64,000 nt of DNA, from the NCBI RefSeq assembly GCF_963678635.1, contig NC_087068.1, positions 52,412,013 through 52,476,012 on the forward strand, read 5' to 3'. Positions 33,603 through 42,861 of this stretch are shown piece after piece. This DNA is from Symsagittifera roscoffensis. Its lineage: Eukaryota > Xenacoelomorpha > Acoela > Convolutidae. Positions within the stretch are counted from its first letter, which is position 1, and each line of letters begins with the position of its first letter. Position numbers and translations under genes: made by a program. The notes under the pieces were generated by a model. That model was not told the DNA's origin. It did not search any database and saw nothing but the letters and a program-made list of their open reading frames with translations.

Positions 33603-36600
33603 ATGGATTACCAAACATACAGACCCATGACAATACCATCAAAAACACGCAAAACATTCACTAGAAACAACTTTGCAGACCATAATTACAATTATACACA
33701 TCCGTCAAAAACAAATTATCAACCACAAAGGAATTTTAATCAATATACAAAATCTCGAAATTGGGATAACCCAATGACCCAACCTAATTCAATAAATTTC
33801 CAAACAAATCCTCCACAGGATCGCAGTGAAAATTACCCATTTTTTCAACAAAATAAAAATAAAAAACAAACATCTTATCAAATGGATTATTTATCCTCAG
33901 ATGATGATTTCTTACAACCAGATATATTTGCACCAAATACTCAAGAATATCGTAGACAAGGAATACAGAGAACACGTACAAATCATAGAAATTTTTCTCC
34001 ACAACCAATAGATGCACAACATCAACAACCAATTCAACAACAAAATCTAATTAATACACAATCTTTTCAACCAATTCAACAACAAAATCCAATGACTGCA
34101 CACTCGTATCAAGCATCACAAATGCAAAATGAAATACCACTCCCATATTATCTCCAACAACATGAAATAACAAGAAACCAACTTTCAAATTTTTCTCAAA
34201 TGCCAAATGCAGCAGAATCATTACAAATGACAATGAATCCATACCTTATGGGTGGATCATCAATAACATCAAACAAACCTTTAATGGTTTTCACAGGAAC
34301 GGACCCTGAATACTCTGTAGAAGATTATTTAAATGCAGTAACAGCAAATTTGATTTTAAATATAGGACCTGAACCAATTAATACGCCACTACATCAAAAC
34401 TGGATACATCGACGCACAGCGTTGATACAAACAACCTTAGATGGCGCAGCCCAAAAATGGTTTTCAGTACTACCTCTAGAAATAAAATCAAACTGGAAAA
34501 GATTTACACAAGAATTTTCAAAAATGTTTGACTCCGAAAGAAACAAACAACAACAAAGAGTTTTATGTAATGAAATTCGCAGATTACCAAACGAAACCAT
34601 CAAGCAAATAGCAGTACGAATCGAAACACTAGTTCGAAAAGCATACTCACTAAATACACATGACTATAAAAACACAAAGATGACAGAAATCTTAATGATG
34701 ACCTTAACACCACAATTAAGGAAAATAGCAATAAAAAAGAGAGCATCCCATCCTTCTTCAATTCGAGAACCCGATTTAGATTTTCGAAAACTAGTAGACA
34801 AATTAGAACAAGCAGAAATCACGATGAAACTAGAAGAAACGGAAAATCTGAAATTACAATACGTTAACAAAATTGAAACGACTCCCACTAATATTAATAA
34901 TATACAGGAATCAGAAACAGACCTCGTTGAAAAAATCACTGAAATACTCAATATTTACGAAAAGAACCCGAACTTTAAAGGCAAACCATCTTTCAAAAAA
35001 TGGTGTAATTATTGCCGCCGATACGGACATAGTATTTCCGAATGTAGACAAAAACAGCAAGATAGTCAAAATAAACCTCAAAAATACAAAGAACCAAATA
35101 AATCATTCTATCAATACATGAAAAAAGATCAAAATCTACCAAACAAAAATGTATACAGCAACAACAGTTCAGGAAAGCCACTTCCGAACAATACAAGTTA
35201 TACAAGAAATCAATCCCCATATAACTCAAGTTATAGAGGAAGATCACCAGAACGAAGAAATACACAAAATTCATCACAAAATCACTACAATAGACCAAAT
35301 AGTAGAAGTAACTACTCCAGATCAAACTCAAATACACAACGATTTGTTTCTAGATCTAATTCCCAATCAAGAAATAACTACTATCCAAACAACCAATCAC
35401 GAAATTCATCATACAATAGGAATAGAAACTACTCCTATAATAGAAATAGAAGTTATTCAAACAACCGAAACCAGAATTACCCGAACAATCGATCAAGGAA
35501 TAACTCATATAATAGATCGAACTATAACAGACCAAACAATAATTACCAAAACAGATCGCGAAATAATTCACAAAATCGACACCCAAGTTATAATAATCGT
35601 TATAGAAATTATTCCCAATCACCACACCGGAATAATAATCACTATAATAACTCTAATAATCGTCATAGAAGCAGTACACCTAAACATCAAAGACAAATCA
35701 ATCAAGTACAAGCTAACCCAGAAACAACATCAGACCCCCCAGGTATTGATGACACAGTAACTGATATGTTACAACTCAATCAAATAAACTGTACATCATC
35801 AGATTCAGAAAGTGATACTGAAAACACTCTTACTATCAATATGATAAAAGTCGAAAATGACTATGAATCTGTCATATATGAACAACCCTTTCCATCACAT
35901 ATATATGAAAATCAATCAGAATTTCTTCAAAATTATTACACTACACCCATAAATTCCACACCAACGACACAAGAAACAAATGAGATTAACACTACAAATC
36001 AAACCAATAAAAATACCAAAACAAAATGCTTGAATACAAACCACATTTATCAAAATATACAAAAAGAACAACCCAAAGAAAAAATTTGGACAATACCATT
36101 TCTCTTAGAAAGCCCAAGAAATAAAGAATTTCAACCACCAGACCTTGAAATAGATTTTTTAATTGATTCAGGAGCAGAATCAAACATAATAAACATCCCC
36201 ACATGGAATGAAATAAAATCCTTACACCCAAAGCTAACACCTCTTGAAACCTCCAGCAAACTAGCAACAGCACAAGGATCAACATTGATAAACTACGGAA
36301 AAATCCAATTATTTCTCCTCCCTACCAGAACAATGGAACAAAGCAAAATTTTAAATAAGCCATTTAAACAAATATTCCATATCACTGACATTAAATATAA
36401 TATCATTGGAATACCATTTATTTCGAAGTATATACCAACAATTAACATACTAAATAGTAAAATATTAATCAAAGATAAATATACAAAAACAAAAGAAACA
36501 TCCTTAACATTTTTTCAAAGATTAAATAAACAACCACCATTCTTTTCAAAATTCTACCCGATATTTAACAAACAACGAAAACACCTAAAACCACTATCAG

Positions 36601-39600
36601 GAAATATCTATAATTTTTCAATCAAACAAGTTCACCAATATGATAAAGAACAAAACAAACAAAAATTTTATATGTCAGAATTTGAATTCAAACCTATTCA
36701 TAAATTTTTCAAAATCACAATCTCATCCATAAAATATTTGAAAAACTCGAATTCCGATATCATTTCCTTACATGTCTATAACAACACACCTTACCAAGTA
36801 ACATTACCTTTAGGACTTTTAGGATACTGCGAAACCAACGCTACAATATCACCAATACACGAAAAAGCCTATCGCGTAAATAATATACTCCAATTACTAG
36901 ATATTTGCCAATCTACAATTCTTAATGAAGAATTATCTATAAATAATATAATAAGTAACGAAAACAGAAATACGGATTATTTCACAAAAACTCCATATTT
37001 CAAACCTACATTCAACATAAGTAACTACACAGAGGACCAACAGAAATTTTTAACAATGTTTAATTTCCAACATTCACAAATAACACAAGACGAATTCGAA
37101 AAGTTAGCCAAACAGCTAATTAAATATTCATCAGTCTATGCAACATCAAAATTCGATGTTGGCAAAATCAGTTCATCACTACATCTCCCATTAAAACCAG
37201 ACGCAGTTTTCAAAAAACAGAGAGCAAGTAAAGTACCAATTCACTTACATGATAAAGTAAACAGATTACTCGATATTTTAGAACAGTACAATATTATATC
37301 ACCAGTTAATAAAGAAGAACAACCAAAAGGCAACACATTCATCAACCCCGTTATCATTCTAGCTAAAGGAGAATCATTAAAAATCGTTCTCGATGCTAGA
37401 TACCTCAATTCACTTATAGATGAATCAAAATGTAATTGGCCCATTGAACCAATACAAGTTATTTTAACAAAAATAAACGGCAAATACTTTACAACCGCCG
37501 ATATGAATAGTGCATACAATCAAATGCCACTAGATGAACAATCACGACGTTTAACACAATTTGTTATCGGAAACCAACAATATGAATTCAACCGCTTATT
37601 CTATGGAATATCCATAGGACCAGCAGCATTTTCAGCTTTTATGAGCAAAATTTTTAGACCACTAATACTCAAGAAAAACGCAATCACCTATTTAGACGAT
37701 GTTTTTATGCAATCACAAACAAAAGACGAAATGTTCAATGTTTTAGAAAAATATCACCAAATACTTCAGAACGAAAATCTGAAGGCCGCCCCCGATAAAT
37801 CACACTTCTTTCTGACAAGAGTTAAATTCTTAGGACATAACATAGAAAGAAAAACAATCACTCCACTGAAATCACGCATTGACGCTATTCAAAAACTTCA
37901 ACCACCAACAAATAAAAAGAAAATCCAAGAATTCCTTGGAATGTTAAACTTTTTAAGTAAATATGTTTATAAAATGCAATTATATCTACGACCATTTTAC
38001 AACATCCTTAGACAACAAAATAATTTTGAATGGAATACAGAACATCAAGCACGATTCGAAGAAATAAAGAAACTTTTAACTGAACAAATTTCAAACACAA
38101 TTCCAGACCCTGATCAACCATTTTATGCAATGTGCGATGCTTCGAACTTTGGCATCGGCGCAGCACTATTACAATCACATAATGGTACAAATAAAATGAA
38201 CCTGATATCAGCAAATTCCCGATTATTCACTCAAGCAGAGCTACGACTCTCAACTCTAATGAGAGAATGTACAGCCATAATATATACACTGACAGAATAT
38301 GAATTTCTGATACTTGGATCAAAACATCCAACAGTTTTATTCACAGACCACAAACCAATCATTTTTCTTTTCACACAGAAATCTAACCCAAACCACCGAG
38401 TTTACAGATTTCAACTAATTCTAATGAAATTTCCAAACTTACATATAGTTTGGACTGCAGGAAAAAATCTTGCATTACCAGACACCTTAAGTCGAAATAC
38501 ACCACCTGAATTACTTACACGAAAAACAACAGTTGAAATACCCAAAAATATAAAATTCTACCTTGCAGAAAACGAAACATCACCTCGATTAGAATGCAAA
38601 TATGCAGTTAAAACTGATATTGAACAATCACAAATAAATAATTTACAACATTTTCCACTTTATTTAGATTGTCAAAATAATCATTATGAAGTTGATTTAC
38701 TTGGAACATCAACCTTCAAACCAATCCCATATTCCCAATGGATAAAAAGTAACACCCAACAAAAACGAACAAAACAACACCCGCCTAAAAAAGACCATTT
38801 TCCACTAATTGAAAAAGAAGATTTAACTGATAAAATAAATTTATCAGGACCACAAACAAATGATTCAAAATACACATTAAATCAAGTTTTTGACCTTCAC
38901 GACCCACTTGATACAATACCCTTATCTAAATTCGAAATTGAAAACATTTTTCTCCCCCCAACAGATACGATTACAATTTCAACACTGAAACAATATCAAA
39001 ACCTTGACCCGATAATTAGACAACTGAAATCATGGCACAAATATAAAACTAAACCTATCAAAGCAGATTCAACCATTCTAGGAAACAAAACACTCCTCCG
39101 ATACTTTCGCAAATTTAACAACACAACAATTAACGAAAATACAGACCTTTTAGAGTATAACCTGAATGAATCTACAGTTCCATGTCTCCCTTTAAGTATG
39201 ATTCTTATAGCTTTTAATATTTCACATACACAAAATATTAAAGGACACTCTGGATCAGAAAAAACATATTCAAATTTTATACAAAATTTTTACTTCCCAA
39301 ATGCACCAATTTGGATAAAAGTACTATGCAATGATTGTATAGTATGTCAACTGAATAAACCTTACCCAAATCAAAAACAAATAGCACAAAAACAAGATTT
39401 TAAAGGACAAAGTTTGTACTTTAATCACCGTATCTCATTTGATACTAAAGGACCAATTTCACCCTCATCAGAAGGAAACTCCTACATTATGGTAATTGTT
39501 GACGCATTTACACATTATGTAGCACTTAACCCAGTACCACATTGTAACGCTTATTACGCTTACACAACACTCTATGAACACTGGATAGCAAAATTCGGAC

Positions 39601-40703
39601 TACCAGAAATTTTAGTTACAGACAACGGTACAGAATTCATAAATAATGAAATTACAACACTATGTCATTTATACAACATTAAACACAAACCACGTACATC
39701 TCATGCACCTTGGACAAACGGCTTAGTCGAAGGTATGAACCGTTCATTACAAGAATATCTTAGATGTATCATCAACGGAAATGATACAAAATATACCGAA
39801 TGGTCAGCAGATGTAAAATTATTTCCCTTAGCATATAATTCACAAATTACGACAACTTTAGGAATGTCACCATACGAAATAGTTTTTAACCAAAAGCCAC
39901 GCAAACCAATAATGTTTACAGCAAATTCACATAAAAACGCACAAGGTTATTGTCAACCAAATAAAGACTCAATTTGTTATAACCTACCTTTACATACACA
40001 CGATGAAGATCATTTTCATCACCCACAAATTCTTAAATTAGCCTCCGGTACACACACCGAATGGATTCTAAATAGAGATAAAAAACACAATGAAATTTAT
40101 CAAAAAATAACAAAAAAGTTATTACAAAGACAAAACATCAATGAACAAATCAATTCACGTTTTACACCAGCCTCCGATTTAAAAATTGGAACATTTGTTT
40201 TAATACCTAATTTTAATACTCAAAAAGGAATTTCTAAAAAATTACAACCCCTCCGAAAAGGACCCTACCAAATAATTGCAAAACCCACTGATGTCACACA
40301 TAAAATTACCGACTCAGACAAAAAAGAAATCGATCAACATCGAAACAACCTATTACCTTATTACCCAAAAGAATACGCACTCCGCGAATTAACTCAATTA
40401 TATTCTTTCACAGGATTAAAAATCATTCAAAATGAACCACATCTGAAAAACACAGAACAAAATGATAACCCCACCGAAAATCAAAACACAAAACCAACCG
40501 CAACCAAAATCAATACACAAAACCATAAAGAATATCCAAAACAAAGAAAAAATAGAAAAATGACCGAACAAATAATACCCCAAGAAGAAATAGACAAATC
40601 TGAACATAGAAAAACAACAAGACTCCGAAATCAACCACGTAAAAACTACAAAATGTTCATCCCCCAATCTAAAATATTAAAAAAAGTAGAATTTAAAAAG
40701 TAA
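33603..40703 (+). CDS. gag-pol: Gag-Pol polyprotein, 2,366 residues
   Basis: Continuous frame. Gln/Asn-rich N terminus (1-220); retrotransposon capsid (about 228-415); zinc knuckle C468-x2-C471-x4-H476-x4-C481; an Asn/Arg/Ser/Tyr-rich tail (about 515-700); aspartic protease with D855-S-G; reverse transcriptase (about 1,200-1,440) with Y1363-L-D-D; RNase H with D1512, E1555, D1582; integrase with H1875-x6-H1882 and C1912-x2-C1915, then D1947, D2007 and E2043 (35 residues between the last two, the classic spacing); GPY/F module with G2220-P-Y; basic, Lys/Asn-rich end. All catalytic residues seen are intact. Gag and Pol are in one frame with no stop between capsid and protease, as in some Ty3/gypsy elements, so Gag excess must come from another mechanism. 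The frame may really begin upstream (open from 33,255). It acts in reverse transcription and integration. Confidence 0.95.
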   Translation: MDYQTYRPMTIPSKTRKTFTRNNFADHNYNYTHPSKTNYQPQRNFNQYTKSRNWDNPMTQPNSINFQTNPPQDRSENYPFFQQNKNKKQTSYQMDYLSSDDDFLQPDIFAPNTQEYRRQGIQRTRTNHRNFSPQPIDAQHQQPIQQQNLINTQSFQPIQQQNPMTAHSYQASQMQNEIPLPYYLQQHEITRNQLSNFSQMPNAAESLQMTMNPYLMGGSSITSNKPLMVFTGTDPEYSVEDYLNAVTANLILNIGPEPINTPLHQNWIHRRTALIQTTLDGAAQKWFSVLPLEIKSNWKRFTQEFSKMFDSERNKQQQRVLCNEIRRLPNETIKQIAVRIETLVRKAYSLNTHDYKNTKMTEILMMTLTPQLRKIAIKKRASHPSSIREPDLDFRKLVDKLEQAEITMKLEETENLKLQYVNKIETTPTNINNIQESETDLVEKITEILNIYEKNPNFKGKPSFKKWCNYCRRYGHSISECRQKQQDSQNKPQKYKEPNKSFYQYMKKDQNLPNKNVYSNNSSGKPLPNNTSYTRNQSPYNSSYRGRSPERRNTQNSSQNHYNRPNSRSNYSRSNSNTQRFVSRSNSQSRNNYYPNNQSRNSSYNRNRNYSYNRNRSYSNNRNQNYPNNRSRNNSYNRSNYNRPNNNYQNRSRNNSQNRHPSYNNRYRNYSQSPHRNNNHYNNSNNRHRSSTPKHQRQINQVQANPETTSDPPGIDDTVTDMLQLNQINCTSSDSESDTENTLTINMIKVENDYESVIYEQPFPSHIYENQSEFLQNYYTTPINSTPTTQETNEINTTNQTNKNTKTKCLNTNHIYQNIQKEQPKEKIWTIPFLLESPRNKEFQPPDLEIDFLIDSGAESNIINIPTWNEIKSLHPKLTPLETSSKLATAQGSTLINYGKIQLFLLPTRTMEQSKILNKPFKQIFHITDIKYNIIGIPFISKYIPTINILNSKILIKDKYTKTKETSLTFFQRLNKQPPFFSKFYPIFNKQRKHLKPLSGNIYNFSIKQVHQYDKEQNKQKFYMSEFEFKPIHKFFKITISSIKYLKNSNSDIISLHVYNNTPYQVTLPLGLLGYCETNATISPIHEKAYRVNNILQLLDICQSTILNEELSINNIISNENRNTDYFTKTPYFKPTFNISNYTEDQQKFLTMFNFQHSQITQDEFEKLAKQLIKYSSVYATSKFDVGKISSSLHLPLKPDAVFKKQRASKVPIHLHDKVNRLLDILEQYNIISPVNKEEQPKGNTFINPVIILAKGESLKIVLDARYLNSLIDESKCNWPIEPIQVILTKINGKYFTTADMNSAYNQMPLDEQSRRLTQFVIGNQQYEFNRLFYGISIGPAAFSAFMSKIFRPLILKKNAITYLDDVFMQSQTKDEMFNVLEKYHQILQNENLKAAPDKSHFFLTRVKFLGHNIERKTITPLKSRIDAIQKLQPPTNKKKIQEFLGMLNFLSKYVYKMQLYLRPFYNILRQQNNFEWNTEHQARFEEIKKLLTEQISNTIPDPDQPFYAMCDASNFGIGAALLQSHNGTNKMNLISANSRLFTQAELRLSTLMRECTAIIYTLTEYEFLILGSKHPTVLFTDHKPIIFLFTQKSNPNHRVYRFQLILMKFPNLHIVWTAGKNLALPDTLSRNTPPELLTRKTTVEIPKNIKFYLAENETSPRLECKYAVKTDIEQSQINNLQHFPLYLDCQNNHYEVDLLGTSTFKPIPYSQWIKSNTQQKRTKQHPPKKDHFPLIEKEDLTDKINLSGPQTNDSKYTLNQVFDLHDPLDTIPLSKFEIENIFLPPTDTITISTLKQYQNLDPIIRQLKSWHKYKTKPIKADSTILGNKTLLRYFRKFNNTTINENTDLLEYNLNESTVPCLPLSMILIAFNISHTQNIKGHSGSEKTYSNFIQNFYFPNAPIWIKVLCNDCIVCQLNKPYPNQKQIAQKQDFKGQSLYFNHRISFDTKGPISPSSEGNSYIMVIVDAFTHYVALNPVPHCNAYYAYTTLYEHWIAKFGLPEILVTDNGTEFINNEITTLCHLYNIKHKPRTSHAPWTNGLVEGMNRSLQEYLRCIINGNDTKYTEWSADVKLFPLAYNSQITTTLGMSPYEIVFNQKPRKPIMFTANSHKNAQGYCQPNKDSICYNLPLHTHDEDHFHHPQILKLASGTHTEWILNRDKKHNEIYQKITKKLLQRQNINEQINSRFTPASDLKIGTFVLIPNFNTQKGISKKLQPLRKGPYQIIAKPTDVTHKITDSDKKEIDQHRNNLLPYYPKEYALRELTQLYSFTGLKIIQNEPHLKNTEQNDNPTENQNTKPTATKINTQNHKEYPKQRKNRKMTEQIIPQEEIDKSEHRKTTRLRNQPRKNYKMFIPQSKILKKVEFKK

Positions 40704-41303
40704 TTTTAAGATTTTATACTTCACAATCTTGAAACCTCCGTAACATTTTTCATTTCAATTTTTCAAAATAACATGCTCACAAGTACGCAATAATTCTAGT
40801 TCAAAATAGACCAATAGGATTCATCCAATCCGCCACTTTCTCTAACTCAAACTAAGATCAATTAGACGAATAATCTAGAACTCCAGGCACATTTCTAACT
40901 ATAACTTTACAACCTCCAGGTCAAAAATAAGCAAACCACTCCAACTTGACAACTAAAATAAATATCACCATAATACCGTACCCCTCCCTTATCTAATAAC
41001 CCAAAGATCAACAATATTTCCCCAACTCAGACCACGAATACCCCCAAAACAAATTTGATAACTTAGCCTAAAGTAACAAAATGAAGATTTTAATTAGCCT
41101 AAAGTATAAAAATCTCACCATACCCCGGATCATTTGACAAACAAAAATAAAGAAAAAGACGACCTCCCAATCACCATGAAAATTGCCCCCAACAATTTTT
41201 TACAAAACTCAACCCACTTGTCAAAAAACTAATAAATAATTCGACCACACTAGAAAATCGCCTCAAACAGCAAAAAATATTCGACCAAGAGATCATTTCT
41301 TAA
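40704..41303 (+). other. 600 bp non-coding gap after Pol
   Basis: No open frame of note; stops occur in all frames and the sequence stays A/C-rich. The decayed copy keeps a comparable gap (58,879-59,470). It may contain acceptor sites for downstream messages, but no convincing T-rich acceptor was found. Confidence 0.5.
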
Positions 41304-41719
41304 ATGCTCTTCTCTCAAACAGTTGCTCAAATACTTATAAATTTTAAACATTTTTTTTCAATACTTGAAGCCTTTATAATATTTCTTTTTGATATACTTG
41401 AATATTTTCTAATAATCCTAATCATTTTTTGTAACATTTTTTTAATTTTCTACACAATACTCGAACTATTCCTCCAACTTTCCAAAACCCTTGAATATAT
41501 CCACAGGTACGATTTTAACAACTTGTCTAAATGATACGAACAATTTTCAGTAGAACTGATATTTTTTTATTGTTTGTAATTTTCATAACATTTTTATCAT
41601 CCCTCATTTTGACAATATGTAAATGTATAAAGAAAGCAATCATCACATTTGCCCTAGCAACAATTTTTCTAATTATTTTTTTGGAAGAATATTATAATAA
41701 ACATAAACCTTCCCACTAA
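41304..41719 (+). CDS. small multi-pass membrane protein from two exons (or two ATGA-overlapping ORFs)
   Basis: Two frames meet here: 41,304-41,534 (76 codons) and 41,531-41,719 (62 codons), overlapping as ATGA. A 44 nt intron, CAG|GTACGA to TTTTCAG (41,507-41,550), would join them in phase into a 123-residue protein. That protein consists almost wholly of Phe/Ile/Leu-rich segments, with a Cys-Lys-Cys-x-Lys-Lys turn (CKCIKKAI) between the last two hydrophobic stretches and a short charged tail. Donor and acceptor are preserved in the decayed copy (46 nt, 58,630-58,675), favouring splicing. A viroporin-like or envelope-accessory role is conceivable from size and hydrophobicity, but no homology is visible. 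If unspliced, the ATGA overlap could allow termination-reinitiation instead. Confidence 0.6.
41507..41550 (+). other. candidate 44 nt intron
   Basis: Donor CAG|GTACGA and acceptor AATTTTCAG|T, a typical nematode length and 3' motif. Removal fuses two membrane ORFs in phase. The same donor and a TTCAG acceptor at matching positions are present on the minus strand at 58,675-58,630 in the decayed copy. Confidence 0.65.
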
Positions 41720-41724
41720 AGTAA

Positions 41725-42861
41725 AAATTCAAAAATCCATCAAAAATTGCTACCCAACAGTCACAGAATCAGTCTTCACCGACATCATCCCAAGATAATC
41801 CAACACCACCTTCCACTACTCAAAATCCTCAAACATCTACACGAATTTCTTTTCAAGACAATCCATACACTTTTGAAGAACGGCACGCTCGTTTATCTGA
41901 ACCACTAGAACCAGTTCAACGACAAGCATCCCTAAGTGAACCAACATACAATCTTTACCCAACACTACCACAAGAACTAAGTAGAATACGAAACCTTAGT
42001 CAAAACCAAAACACAACAGAAATAAATAGACAAATTATACATCCTCGACGAAATAGAAATTTTCAAACTCCCCGAGTTCATTTTGATATACCTCAATCCC
42101 CATCACAAACCACTCCAGAAAACACCACTGGTATCACACCAGAAACTCCTACACTTTTTTCACAACGAAGCACTTCAAGTCTACCTTCAGACTACTTAGG
42201 TTCAACACCAACATCTGAACAAGCACGAGAAAATCCTTTTAACCCCCCAAACCTAACATCACGACTGCCATATTGGACTACACATTCATTTACACAAGGT
42301 GAACCAAATTTAGTCAATGACCCCATAGATATTTCTACGGATACAACAACATCCTCATCACTACCAGAAACATTATCACTACCATCAACACCATCAATAA
42401 GCCAATTTTCACCACCACCCTTTAACTTAAATTTTCCAAATAATCTCGACGCCAGATATCGAGAACAATCATCAATAAATATTCCTTTAAGATTAGCTTG
42501 GAATACATTTACAGCACCTCCACCATTATTTGGACAACATCAAGAAAGTAACCGCCTTCATAACTGGGCACTTAATAGATTACAATATCGCCAAGATATT
42601 CATAACGATATCCGTGATCACAATATTCAAATACTCCAACAAAACAGTTTACAATTAAAGTTTGAAATCACAGTTAAATTAAACAATATTACACAACATC
42701 CCTACCCATTAAATCCACCTAACATAACAGCTCAATCACTACCACCACCGTTTATAACTACTGAAGTAATATATAAATACGACAGATACACCAAAAACAC
42801 AATTGGTTACATTACATTTTATAACCCATACTCAGGATTATCATACACATGTATATTCTAA
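41725..42861 (+). CDS. ATG-less ORF, up to 378 residues, Ser/Pro/Thr-rich protein
   Basis: Frame 1 is open from just after a TAA at 41,722 to TAA at 42,859, yet contains no in-frame ATG. Only one ATG (42,317, stopping after three codons) occurs in any frame between 41,720 and the envelope ATG at 42,849. Possible entry is the acceptor-like CAACAG at 41,755-41,760, matched by GTTAG at the equivalent point in the decayed copy, with the ORF starting in phase 0 after it. The first two thirds are Ser/Thr/Pro/Asn/Gln-rich; blocks such as LGSTPTSEQARENPF, TQGEPNLVNDPIDIS and PETLSLPSTPS are shared with the decayed copy, showing that the protein was under selection. The end overlaps the envelope start by 13 nt. 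Likely a second exon of a spliced product or a non-ATG start; no known family. Confidence 0.65.
   Translation, partial: KFKNPSKIATQQSQNQSSPTSSQDNPTPPSTTQNPQTSTRISFQDNPYTFEERHARLSEPLEPVQRQASLSEPTYNLYPTLPQELSRIRNLSQNQNTTEINRQIIHPRRNRNFQTPRVHFDIPQSPSQTTPENTTGITPETPTLFSQRSTSSLPSDYLGSTPTSEQARENPFNPPNLTSRLPYWTTHSFTQGEPNLVNDPIDISTDTTTSSSLPETLSLPSTPSISQFSPPPFNLNFPNNLDARYREQSSINIPLRLAWNTFTAPPPLFGQHQESNRLHNWALNRLQYRQDIHNDIRDHNIQILQQNSLQLKFEITVKLNNITQHPYPLNPPNITAQSLPPPFITTEVIYKYDRYTKNTIGYITFYNPYSGLSYTCIF

Noticed and set aside
35149-35760. 203-codon frame overlapping the Asn/Arg/Ser-rich Gag tail
   Set aside because: The alternative frame is made of Ile/Thr/Gln repeats generated by the repetitive codons of the real frame.
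41719-41725. ribosomal frameshift from the membrane ORF into the ATG-less ORF
   Set aside because: The two frames do not overlap: one ends at 41,719 and the other opens only after a stop at 41,722, so a shift cannot connect them.
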